Below, one piece after another: positions 1-5,229 of a stretch of DNA of 5,229 nucleotides. Made by a program: the position numbers and the translations under genes. The stretch is from JBOFSR01 sp051651645. GTDB taxonomy: Bacteria; Spirochaetota; Spirochaetia; Treponematales; Treponemataceae. The stretch covers positions 1-5,229 of the forward strand of contig JBOFSR010000136.1 in NCBI GenBank assembly GCA_051651645.1, in the 5' to 3' direction. How positions within the stretch are numbered: the stretch's first letter is position 1; each line of letters begins with the position of its first letter. The notes beneath the pieces were generated by a model, which had not been told where the DNA came from, ran no database searches, and saw only the letters and a program-made list of their open reading frames with translations.

Positions 1-122
1 ATTACTACTGAAATAACCAAAATGAATATTTTAGTTGGAACGGCAAAAACAGTAACAAGTGCAAGCAAAAAGGCTGTCACTAAAATTACAATCAAGCCTA
101 AAAGACTAATTAATTTTTTCAT
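1..122 (-). CDS. N-terminus of a hydrophobic membrane or exported protein (partial, runs off left edge)
   Basis: Reading the minus strand from the ATG at 122-120 gives 40 open codons to the window edge, beginning MKKLISLLGLIVILVTAF and continuing LLALVTVFAVPTKIF. Two lysines are followed by an almost unbroken hydrophobic stretch (residues 4-28), a short PTK break (29-31) and more hydrophobic residues. This fits either one long signal anchor or two closely spaced membrane segments; a cleavable signal peptide is less likely because the hydrophobicity goes on past residue 30. The start is well supported by a perfect Shine-Dalgarno at 126-133. It diverges from galK across 321 bp. The fragment is too short to name a family, and the function is unknown. 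Confidence 0.72.
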   Translation of the reverse strand, partial: MKKLISLLGLIVILVTAFLLALVTVFAVPTKIFILVISVV

Positions 123-125
123 ACC

Positions 126-133
126 TCACCTCC
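126..133 (-). promoter_or_regulatory. Perfect ribosome binding site of the leftward gene
   Basis: On the minus strand the bases read GGAGGTGA, an uninterrupted 8-base complement to the usual 16S rRNA 3' end, with 6 bases between GGAGG and the ATG. It fixes the start of the partial leftward gene and predicts strong translation. It contrasts with the two genes that diverge near 4036-4238, which have no clear site. Confidence 0.8.
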
Positions 134-161
134 CTTCCAGTTTCATGGATAAACTAAGGCT

Positions 162-167
162 AGTATA
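162..167 (-). promoter_or_regulatory. Possible -10 element of the leftward gene
   Basis: The minus strand reads TATACT here, five of six bases matching TATAAT, about 40 bp upstream of the ATG. That would give a leader of roughly 30 nt containing the Shine-Dalgarno. No convincing -35 lies 16-18 bp upstream, so this is a weak call resting on one box and its position. Confidence 0.27.
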
Positions 168-260
168 AAATAAAAAAGTCTGTATTCACTGCTAACATAA
201 ATTAAAAAGCTTTCACAAATATTCAACAAACGAGTTTCAGTATGTGCAACTCAATTACAA

Positions 261-300
261 AATAAATCCCAATATATCCCGTCAAATCCCACAAAATCCC
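261..300. repeat. Four 10-bp-phased ATCCC direct repeats; potential G-quadruplex on the minus strand
   Basis: ATCCC occurs at 266-270, 276-280, 286-290 and 296-300, each copy exactly 10 bp after the last. Three of the four are preceded by AA (the second by AT), and the intervening bases differ. On the minus strand this gives four GGG runs (300-298, 290-288, 280-278, 270-268) separated by three loops of exactly 7 nt, which meets the standard G3N1-7 quadruplex pattern at its upper loop limit. One helical turn between units would place all of them on the same DNA face, as in multi-site regulator binding. The repeat itself is read directly; either function is inference. Confidence 0.75.
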
Positions 301-372
301 GCCTTTTCTCCGTTATTCTTAAATCTATTCTCTTGCTTTATCAGCAAATAGCCCTTTTTACAATACAACGCA

Positions 373-385
373 AACTACAGTAGTT
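373..385. promoter_or_regulatory. 13-bp palindrome upstream of galK, candidate operator
   Basis: AACTAC and GTAGTT form perfect 6-bp arms around a single central A. The element sits about 60 bp before the galK ATG, just upstream of the likely -10 and overlapping where the -35 would be, a typical place for a repressor operator. No regulator gene is adjacent to galK in this window, so the binding protein is unknown. A 6-bp-arm palindrome can also arise by chance in AT-rich DNA. Confidence 0.35.
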
Positions 386-401
386 GATAAAAATATTTGT
401 T

Positions 402-407
402 TATGAT
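402..407 (+). promoter_or_regulatory. Possible -10 element of the galK operon
   Basis: TATGAT (five of six consensus bases) lies 36 bp before the galK ATG, giving a leader of roughly 30 nt that contains the Shine-Dalgarno. The TTGATA at 384-389 looks like a -35 but is only 12 bp away, too short for an ordinary promoter, so either the promoter is activator-dependent or the true boxes are elsewhere. Confidence 0.3.
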
Positions 408-433
408 ACCGTACTAAGGATTTTTTAATAAAG

Positions 434-438
434 AAGGA
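434..438 (+). promoter_or_regulatory. galK ribosome binding site
   Basis: AAGGA ends five bases before the ATG at 444, a normal Shine-Dalgarno distance. It supports this start for galK. The resulting N-terminus also carries the expected pre-domain of the family (LYG near residues 18-20), so no shorter start is needed. Confidence 0.75.
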
Positions 439-443
439 AAACT

Positions 444-1751
444 ATGATAAATAACTTTATTAACTCACGGACGACACAGGGACTTTTTTGCAAACTATAT
501 GGCTCTTGCCCACAAGAACTTCAACTACAGACGGATCGGTATCTTAACCTAGCACGTGAGTTTGAAAAGCATTACTCATACAAAGGGGATCTACGCTTTT
601 TTAGCTCACCAGGGCGAAGTGAAATTGGTGGAAATCACACCGATCATAACTTGGGTAGAGTTCTTGCCGCAAGCATTCAGCTTGACTGCATTGGAGCCGT
701 CGCACAAACAAATGACAACATTATCAATATTTATGACATAACGTATAACGAAAATTATTGCATTGATATAACCAAAACCGATCGCATTGCAGGAGAAACT
801 GGATCTATCGCCTTGGTTCGTGGACTTATTCACGGCTTTAAAAATGCAGGATTTTGCGTTGGAGGTTTCAAAGGAGCATTCACCAGTAATGTTATTGCAG
901 CAGCTGGAGTTAGTTCTTCTGCCGCCTTTGAAATGATGATTTGCATAATTTTGAGTACCTTATACAATGACAGCAAAATTAGCATGGAAAACTTCGCTCA
1001 CATTGGGCAATTTGCCGAGCATAATTATTGGGATAAAGCCTGCGGATTAATGGATCAAATGGCATGTGCTGTAGGCGGAATGATTAGCATTGATTTTGAA
1101 AATCCTAAAAATCCGCTTGTGCAAAAAATTGATTTTGACTTTAGCAAAGAAAACTATGATGTGATTATCGTTAATACAGGCAAAAGTCATGCTGATTTAT
1201 CAGCTCAATACTCTGCAATTCCCCATGAAATGAAATCTGTTGCAAAGGCGTTAGGCAAAGAGCAACTACGCGGCACAACATTTGATGATATTACGCAAAA
1301 CCTTAGTATGCTACGAGAAAAATGCGGAGACAGAGCCGTCATGCGAGCCTTCCATTTTATAGAAGAAAATGAGCGAGCTGATTTACAAGCAAAAGCTTTG
1401 AGTAATAATAACTTTGCACAATTTTTACACCTTATTACCCTTTCAGGGAACTCATCATGGAAGTGGTTGCAAAATGTGTACTTGAATGAAACACCAAAAG
1501 AGCAATCAATTTCTGTTTGCCTTGCTTTAAGCGAGATTTTTATCCGAAACCATGCACAAAATGAGATGCGACAAGGAGCATGCCGAATCCATGGAGGAGG
1601 TTTTGCAGGCGTTATCCAAGTCTTTATGCCAAAAGAACAAACACAAGATTATATTACATTTATGAACAATGCACTTGGCATAAAACAAGGAGAAAAATCC
1701 CCCATTTATAAAATGAGCATTCGTCCATTAGGTGTACTTGAGGTAAAATAA
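444..1751 (+). CDS. galK: Galactokinase (GHMP kinase family)
   Basis: This cytoplasmic enzyme phosphorylates D-galactose at C1 with ATP, the first committed step of the Leloir pathway. At 435 residues it matches the longer galactokinases common in spirochaetes and clostridia. The galactokinase signature is at residues 57-71 (GRSEIGGNHTDHNLG), with Arg58 and Asp67 in the expected places. The GHMP phosphate-binding loop is at 153-161 (AAGVSSSAA), the catalytic Asp is probably Asp204 in CGLMDQMACAVGG (200-212), and the third GHMP motif is IHGGGFAGV at 382-390. The position that is Glu in E. coli GalK (IGEHTD) is Asn64 here, which is usual in this subclass, so loss of activity is not implied. Its TAA abuts the next ATG, so the two genes are co-transcribed. 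No galT or galE is in the window. GHMP relatives such as mevalonate or homoserine kinase are unlikely given the full signature. Confidence 0.95.
   Translation: MINNFINSRTTQGLFCKLYGSCPQELQLQTDRYLNLAREFEKHYSYKGDLRFFSSPGRSEIGGNHTDHNLGRVLAASIQLDCIGAVAQTNDNIINIYDITYNENYCIDITKTDRIAGETGSIALVRGLIHGFKNAGFCVGGFKGAFTSNVIAAAGVSSSAAFEMMICIILSTLYNDSKISMENFAHIGQFAEHNYWDKACGLMDQMACAVGGMISIDFENPKNPLVQKIDFDFSKENYDVIIVNTGKSHADLSAQYSAIPHEMKSVAKALGKEQLRGTTFDDITQNLSMLREKCGDRAVMRAFHFIEENERADLQAKALSNNNFAQFLHLITLSGNSSWKWLQNVYLNETPKEQSISVCLALSEIFIRNHAQNEMRQGACRIHGGGFAGVIQVFMPKEQTQDYITFMNNALGIKQGEKSPIYKMSIRPLGVLEVK
1740..1743 (+). promoter_or_regulatory. Ribosome binding site of the second gene, inside the galK 3' end
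   Basis: GAGG lies within the last codons of galK, eight bases before the ATG at 1752. Because the galK stop codon and this ATG touch (TAAATG), ribosomes ending on galK can restart here. This supports translational coupling and fixes the start of the unknown gene. Confidence 0.65.
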
Positions 1752-2165
1752 ATGATTGCAGTACAAAGATTTCAAGTTGATGTAAAGCGTGCCTTAAAAA
1801 AAGAATGGGCAAAAGAAAATTCTCAGGCAAGAGAGAGAGCAAAGGCCGTAGCAGAAGTTTTTTGCTTTTATCTCAGAAATATGCACGTAATCGCACAGTC
1901 TTTGGTTGATTATTGGATGAGCGAATACATAGAAGGCAGCTCCAATCCTGAAGGTCAACCAACAGAACAAAGTATTGTGTGGCTTGAAAATATGATTTAT
2001 CTTTTTACCGAGCAAATTGATCAAACTAACATCAATATTTTAGATACCTTTAGCACAAAGGACTGGCAAGAAGTGCACTCACTTATCAATGCCGAGGCAG
2101 AGACACTACCAATACAGACAATCACCTTTATTATGAGCATTATTGTTGAGCGAAAAATGCTGTAA
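1752..2165 (+). CDS. Conserved-looking hypothetical protein in the galK operon
   Basis: The product is 137 residues; I do not recognise its family. It has no signal peptide and no convincing membrane segment, so it is probably cytoplasmic. The N-terminal part (residues 10-35, VKRALKKEWAKENSQ and on) is rich in Lys, Arg, Glu and Ala and should form a basic amphipathic helix. Two or three further helices are likely (36-61, 70-92, 103-135), separated by a short Gly/Pro/Asn loop near 61-69. There are no cysteine pairs, nucleotide-binding loops or helix-turn-helix signatures. Its ATG directly follows the galK stop and it has its own Shine-Dalgarno, so it is expressed with galactokinase; a role in galactose use is possible but unproven. 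Coding potential is supported by the tight coupling and the absence of a competing frame. Confidence 0.82.
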   Translation: MIAVQRFQVDVKRALKKEWAKENSQARERAKAVAEVFCFYLRNMHVIAQSLVDYWMSEYIEGSSNPEGQPTEQSIVWLENMIYLFTEQIDQTNINILDTFSTKDWQEVHSLINAEAETLPIQTITFIMSIIVERKML

Positions 2166-2256
2166 TGTGCGAAGTTTAAAATCGTCACTAAAAGCTGACT
2201 AAATTTGACAACCACAGCAAATTAATTCATTTACAAAGCATAAATTTGATCCGTAT
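2166..2256. other. Convergent gap between the galK operon and the tetR-type gene
   Basis: Both flanking operons end here, so a terminator is expected. The only structures are weak: AATTTG/CAAATT arms (2202-2207 and 2218-2223), a direct repeat TAAATTTGA (2200-2208 and 2241-2249), and an AT-only stem (2229-2245). On the plus strand a run of eight T follows at 2265-2272, inside the 3' end of the opposite gene. No GC-rich hairpin with a U-tract is present, so termination may be Rho-dependent or inefficient. Confidence 0.4.
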
Positions 2257-2859
2257 TTAATCGCTTTTTTTTGTCATTCCGTCTACAGTGAAATTAAAAA
2301 CATCATATAAATCAGAATAATTTTCATACTGATGAGTTGCAAGGCGAAAAATTGCACACTCAATAATACCGTAAAGCAAATTATTCGTGATTTTCACGTT
2401 TGTTTTTTCAAAAACGCCTGATGTAATTCCTTCAATTATAACGGTTGACAAAAGATGTCGCAGGCGAACCAAGCGACGGCGAACCTTGCTTGAAATATTT
2501 TTGCCACTCCTGCTTAACTGCAATAAATACGTTAAAATTACGGCAAGCAGTTTTTGATTTTTTTGGCACACATCTAAAATATAACAAAGCATTTTTTTCA
2601 ATCGCTCATTTGCTGCTAAATTTTCCTGCAGAATAATTTTACTCAACTCATTTTCAATATCTTGCGTAAATTGCTTAATGCTCCAGCGAAAAAGCTCATG
2701 CTTATTGCTAAAATAAATGTATAACGTTGTACGCGTAATATTGCATCGTGTTGCAATTTTTTGAAACGTTACCGCCTCATAGCCTTCTTCAACAAACAAA
2801 TCTAATGCAGTATTGAGAATTTCATACTTTCGTTTTTCATGTGCAACAATAATCGCCAA
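2257..2859 (-). CDS. TetR/AcrR-family transcriptional regulator
   Basis: The product is 200 residues, the normal length for a ligand-responsive TetR-type repressor that binds DNA as a dimer. The N-terminal DNA-binding domain spans about residues 11-58: a first helix with ILNTALDLFVEEGYEAVT (14-31), then the helix-turn-helix FQKIATRCNITRTTLYIYF (32-50), ending in the typical SNKHELF (51-57). The C-terminal part (about 65-195) is all-helical, as in ligand-binding and dimerisation domains, but is too divergent to suggest a ligand. The start is TTG, chosen because a good Shine-Dalgarno (2867-2871) sits 7 bases upstream; no in-frame ATG precedes the DNA-binding domain. It lies 15 bp after the methyltransferase gene and shares its operon. 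Its target is unknown; self-regulation of the operon or control of the divergent exported-protein gene are the local options. Confidence 0.92.
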   Translation of the reverse strand: MAIIVAHEKRKYEILNTALDLFVEEGYEAVTFQKIATRCNITRTTLYIYFSNKHELFRWSIKQFTQDIENELSKIILQENLAANERLKKMLCYILDVCQKNQKLLAVILTYLLQLSRSGKNISSKVRRRLVRLRHLLSTVIIEGITSGVFEKTNVKITNNLLYGIIECAIFRLATHQYENYSDLYDVFNFTVDGMTKKSD

Positions 2860-2866
2860 AACAATT

Positions 2867-2871
2867 TCCTC
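2867..2871 (-). promoter_or_regulatory. Ribosome binding site that supports the TTG start of the TetR gene
   Basis: The minus strand reads GAGGA, 7 bases before the TTG codon at 2859-2857. It falls wholly within the 15-bp gap after the methyltransferase stop codon. It is the main reason to accept the non-ATG start. Confidence 0.65.
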
Positions 2872-2874
2872 GCC

Positions 2875-4035
2875 TTATAACTTGCTATACTGATAAAACC
2901 GTGTCTCCAAATTGCCACTTTTAATTTTACTTGTTTTATCAGCCTTTTTAGCAAAAAGATTTTCAAAATCAACGTTGGTAGTAATAAGCCCAAGTTTCCA
3001 ATTTACAAAACTTTCTTTTAAGCAACCCATTTGCCGATACAAATCCTCAGTTTCATTTTTTGAACTTAATCGCTCGCCATACGGAGGATTTGTCAGCAAT
3101 AAGCCTTCATCATACGGAGCAACAAGATCTTCAAAGTCCAGCTGTTCAAAATCGGGACGCTGAATACGTAAATCACTGCCAATAAGTTGCAAAGCCTTTC
3201 CTGCCATAGCACACGCGTACTCAGCATTCTGCTTTGCACAGGCAATAGCCTTGGAGCTAATATCCGTTCCTGTAATACGAACAACACAATCAGGGCGAAT
3301 AAGAGCAGCCTGCTCACATCGTTCTTGCTGGAATTTTTTATCATCAAAAAAAACAAGATTTTCAAACGCAAACTTTCGTCCCAAACCAGGAGCAATATTA
3401 TACGCATATAAAATCGCCTCAATCGCGATTGTTCCAGAACCACAAAAAGGATCGTGCAAAGGGAGTTTTCGCCGCCAGCACATCATTTGTAAAAGACTTG
3501 CCGCCGTTGTCTCACGAAGCGGAGCCTCAACACTTGAAACACGGTAGCCTCGTTTATGTAAAGGTTGCCCCGATAAGTCAAGTAAAATCATAACTTTATC
3601 ATTTTCTATATAAATGCGAATAGTTACTTCATTGCCACTTTCTGGCAGAGTATTCATTTTCCATTTTTCACCAAGTTTTGCATAAATTGCCTTGTGAGCC
3701 ATTTTTTGAACGGTATGTTCTGATTTTAACACGCTTTTTTGCGTCCGCACTTTATCAATTACAACACGAACATTCTTGTAAAAATAATCTTGCCAGCTAA
3801 TTTCTTTAATTTGAGAAAAAAGCTCATCAAAGTCAATTGCATCAAACTGTTTGACCAGTAAATACACACGATCAGCAGTACGCAAACAAATATTAGCCTT
3901 GTAAAGGGAATGCTCACTTGCCTCAAAAACCACTCTGCCAGGATAATTATGAAGAAATTTAAACCCAAGCTGCTTAATTTCATTACCAAGAATTTTTTCT
4001 GCACCAATTGCACACAAAGCTAAATATTGAACCAT
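2875..4035 (-). CDS. THUMP-domain class I SAM-dependent RNA methyltransferase (RlmL/YpsC type)
   Basis: This 386-residue protein matches the single-domain family related to the N-terminal half of E. coli RlmL, which makes N2-methylguanosine at position 2445 of 23S rRNA, and to B. subtilis YpsC. An N-terminal ferredoxin-like part (1-45) leads into a THUMP RNA-binding domain (about 46-155), then the conserved linker SGQPLHKRGYR (155-165). The Rossmann-type methyltransferase follows: SAM-binding motif I is DPFCGSGTIAIEA (195-207), the acidic SAM-contact motif is GTDIS (256-260), and the catalytic motif IV is NPPYGERL (316-323), typical of amino-group methylation of a base. The RlmK half of E. 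coli RlmL is absent, as usual outside gammaproteobacteria. The ATG start has no clear Shine-Dalgarno, but the protein aligns from its first residues (YLALCAIGAEKIL). The exact target base is inferred only from family. Confidence 0.93.
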   Translation of the reverse strand: MVQYLALCAIGAEKILGNEIKQLGFKFLHNYPGRVVFEASEHSLYKANICLRTADRVYLLVKQFDAIDFDELFSQIKEISWQDYFYKNVRVVIDKVRTQKSVLKSEHTVQKMAHKAIYAKLGEKWKMNTLPESGNEVTIRIYIENDKVMILLDLSGQPLHKRGYRVSSVEAPLRETTAASLLQMMCWRRKLPLHDPFCGSGTIAIEAILYAYNIAPGLGRKFAFENLVFFDDKKFQQERCEQAALIRPDCVVRITGTDISSKAIACAKQNAEYACAMAGKALQLIGSDLRIQRPDFEQLDFEDLVAPYDEGLLLTNPPYGERLSSKNETEDLYRQMGCLKESFVNWKLGLITTNVDFENLFAKKADKTSKIKSGNLETRFYQYSKL

Positions 4036-4051
4036 AGTTTTATACTATCAT

Positions 4052-4078
4052 ATTATAACAGAACAATCAAGGTGACAA
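4052..4078 (-). promoter_or_regulatory. Promoter of the methyltransferase-tetR operon (extended -10)
   Basis: On the minus strand a perfect TATAAT (4057-4052) is preceded by TG one base away, making an extended -10 element. TTGTCA (4078-4073) is a possible -35, but the spacer is only 15 bp, so the extended -10 probably carries most of the strength. The -10 ends 16 bp before the ATG, so transcripts would start about 10 nt upstream of it, leaving a very short leader with no Shine-Dalgarno. Confidence 0.6.
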
Positions 4079-4184
4079 AAAATTAATAAATGTCCTATTT
4101 AATTTTTTTACACCGCATATATTTTAACTCATTTTAGATACGATAGAGTCAAAAAAATCTTGTTGAAATCACATAAAATTAATT

Positions 4185-4206
4185 ATACGGCATTGGTTAA
4201 ATACGG
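4185..4206. repeat. ATACGG direct repeat flanking a -35 box
   Basis: ATACGG occurs at 4185-4190 and 4201-4206, 16 bp apart start to start. The copies flank the TTGGTT -35 of the exported-protein promoter. This arrangement could be a regulator site, but the unit is short and chance is not excluded. Confidence 0.3.
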
Positions 4207-4221
4207 TTTTTGTGATAAAAT
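4193..4221 (+). promoter_or_regulatory. Promoter of the exported repetitive protein gene
   Basis: TTGGTT (4193-4198) and TAAAAT (4216-4221) are separated by the ideal 17 bp, and a TG at 4213-4214 makes an extended -10. Transcription would start near 4228, about 11 nt before the ATG at 4239. The remaining leader has no Shine-Dalgarno, only an A/T-rich tract. Confidence 0.6.
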
Positions 4222-4238
4222 AGTATTTAGAAAAATTT

Positions 4239-5229
4239 ATGAACAAATCCTTTTTTCAAAATAAAATATACATTTTCTTTTTCCTCTTTTTGTATGCAAG
4301 TATTTCTTTGTATGGAGTTACTATTACTTGGACAGGATTATCTGACAGTAATTGGGAAACACCGAGTAATTGGAATCCTGCAGGACCTCCAAGCACCAAT
4401 GATGATGTACTGATAAAATCGTCTACCCCTAACAGCCTCATTATTGATGGACCTATTACAATAAACAGTATAACGATTGAAGAAAATGCAACCCTTGAGG
4501 TAAACGGACATAATATAACGGCAACAGCTATAACCAATAATGGAACAATAAAATTAACGGGCAATGAGACAATTACAGGAACAAAAACAAATGGAGAGGA
4601 CTCAACAGTTGAGTATCGCAATCTTGTATATGTTTTTAACGATTCATGGGGAACAAGTTATGAAAATCTTATTTTTAGTGACACTGCAAGTATAGATTCA
4701 CCAGATTCTTTGATTGTTTCAAAAATGACAACTATTGCGACAACGCAAACAATTAAACTAACAGGAGCTAATACCTTTACAGGAGGAGTAACAATTACAG
4801 GTGGGGATGAAATTCAACTCAATAGTGCAAGTAATTTTACGCTAGCAGCTAATGCAACATGTAAAACTCTTACCATCGACTCGCCTGTTAGCATAAAAGG
4901 AAATATCACAACAGAAGAAGCTCAAATCTTTAAAGGAGAGCTTACGGTCACCGAAAATGCTGTCCTTAAAGGCTCATCGATCACCTTTGAAGGCAATGTT
5001 TCAGCACCCAGCAGAAGCCTAACAATTGATGGTAGTATTGCAAGCACAAATACAATCAGCACCAAAGATATTGTCTTCAAAAATACAGGTAGCTCAACTA
5101 TTACAGGAGCAATAACCACTGATAACTTTACACACGAAGGAACGGAAACATTAACTATTGAGAGTGCAACAATCAGTGAAAATTTAACATCATCAGGCAA
5201 TCTAACATCAACAGGAACCGTTTCTTTTA
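4239..5229 (+). CDS. Large secreted Thr/Ser/Asn-rich repetitive surface protein, N-terminal part (runs off right edge)
   Basis: The frame stays open for 330 codons from the ATG at 4239 to the window edge; an in-frame TAG at 4221-4223 limits the start. A signal peptide is clear: basic N-region with Lys3 and Lys9, hydrophobic core IYIFFFLFLYA (10-20), likely cleavage near Gly26. Mature sequence opens with WTGLSDSNWETPSNWNPAG (31-49) and DDVLI (55-59), a module I associate with the start of large exported repetitive proteins in Treponema and some Bacteroidetes. The rest alternates short Ile/Val/Leu strands with Thr/Asn/Gly turns, as in a beta-helix. TGxxT(I/F)TG recurs at 107-114, 175-182 and 283-290, and LTID at 211-214 and 261-264. 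It is probably a cell-surface or periplasmic adhesin-like protein; whether a C-terminal autotransporter barrel follows cannot be seen. Specific function is unknown. Confidence 0.85.
   Translation, partial: MNKSFFQNKIYIFFFLFLYASISLYGVTITWTGLSDSNWETPSNWNPAGPPSTNDDVLIKSSTPNSLIIDGPITINSITIEENATLEVNGHNITATAITNNGTIKLTGNETITGTKTNGEDSTVEYRNLVYVFNDSWGTSYENLIFSDTASIDSPDSLIVSKMTTIATTQTIKLTGANTFTGGVTITGGDEIQLNSASNFTLAANATCKTLTIDSPVSIKGNITTEEAQIFKGELTVTENAVLKGSSITFEGNVSAPSRSLTIDGSIASTNTISTKDIVFKNTGSSTITGAITTDNFTHEGTETLTIESATISENLTSSGNLTSTGTVSF

Larger units (their letters stand above)
123..443. other. Divergent intergenic region between the membrane-protein gene and galK
   Basis: This 321-bp stretch has no credible gene on either strand. 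It holds the ribosome binding sites and presumed promoters of the two divergent genes. At its centre are four ATCCC units in exact 10-bp phase (266-300), almost equidistant from the two start codons (about 145 bp each way), and a 13-bp palindrome lies at 373-385. The rest is unremarkable AT-rich DNA. A 5-bp stem (TTGCT/AGCAA, 333-347) is too weak to call a terminator. Confidence 0.7.

Noticed and set aside
232..252. GAGTT/AACTC inverted repeat with an 11-base loop
   Set aside because: Five-base arms with no extension are expected by chance in a region of this size.
261..300. The ATCCC array as a CRISPR array
   Set aside because: The units are only 5 bp with 5-bp intervals, far too short for CRISPR repeats and spacers, and no cas gene is present.
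333..347. Stem TTGCT/AGCAA followed by a T-rich stretch as a terminator
   Set aside because: The stem is only five pairs with two G-C, and there is no upstream plus-strand gene in view that needs terminating here.
384..407. TTGATA plus TATGAT as a standard galK promoter
   Set aside because: The spacer is only 12 bp, too short for a housekeeping sigma factor promoter; only the -10 was kept, at low confidence.
606..833. Minus-strand open frame inside galK (75 codons)
   Set aside because: It is antisense to the galactokinase signature region, with no ribosome binding site or motif; a shadow frame.
3093..3443. 116-codon minus-strand open frame and several overlapping plus-strand frames at 2912-3547
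   Set aside because: They overlap the SAM-binding and catalytic motifs of the RNA methyltransferase in other frames and have no recognisable content of their own.
4145..4150. Minus-strand TTGACT as a -35 box
   Set aside because: The TAAAAT boxes downstream are at spacings of 10 or 20 bp, outside the usual range, and a better extended -10 promoter exists closer to the methyltransferase gene.
4256..4621. 121-codon minus-strand open frame (also 4922-5200 minus)
   Set aside because: Both lie antisense to the strong signal-peptide-bearing plus-strand frame. Their runs of Val, Leu, Ile and Ser simply mirror its Asn/Thr/Ala-rich codons, and neither has a family motif.

Overview
This is an AT-rich bacterial window, with G+C in the mid-thirties percent by eye. 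It most likely comes from a spirochaete of the genus Treponema or a close relative. That is an inference from three things: a galactokinase of the GGNHTDH type shared by spirochaetes and clostridia, a stand-alone THUMP-type rRNA methyltransferase, and a large Thr/Ser/Asn-rich exported protein that opens with a WTG...NW...NW...DDV module. No rRNA, tRNA, insertion sequence or CRISPR array is visible.

Layout from left to right: (1) positions 1-122, minus strand, hold the start of a very hydrophobic membrane or exported protein that runs off the left edge behind an ideal ribosome binding site. (2) Positions 123-443 are a divergent intergenic region. It carries four ATCCC units phased at exactly 10 bp, which form a potential G-quadruplex on the minus strand, and a 13-bp palindrome close to galK. 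(3) Positions 444-1751, plus strand, encode galactokinase (GalK). Its stop codon directly abuts the ATG of a 137-residue protein of unknown function (1752-2165), so the two form an operon. (4) A 91-bp convergent gap follows, with only weak AT stems. (5) On the minus strand a two-gene operon encodes a THUMP/RlmL-type RNA methyltransferase (4035 down to 2875) and then, 15 bp further on, a TetR-family regulator with a TTG start (2859 down to 2257). (6) A divergent 203-bp region at 4036-4238 holds a good extended -10 promoter in each direction, both giving very short leaders without a clear Shine-Dalgarno. (7) From 4239 to the right edge is the N-terminal part (330 codons) of a large secreted, repetitive, probably beta-helical protein with no stop codon in the window.

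Functionally, GalK is the entry step of the Leloir pathway, but no galT, galE or sugar transporter is in view. The methyltransferase modifies 23S rRNA by family analogy. The TetR repressor has no obvious target in the window; the candidates are its own operon or the divergent secreted-protein gene. I see mostly ordinary chromosomal genes and no clear undescribed system. The items most worth a second look are the phased ATCCC/G4 array upstream of galK, the galK-linked unknown gene, and the truncated surface-protein gene.
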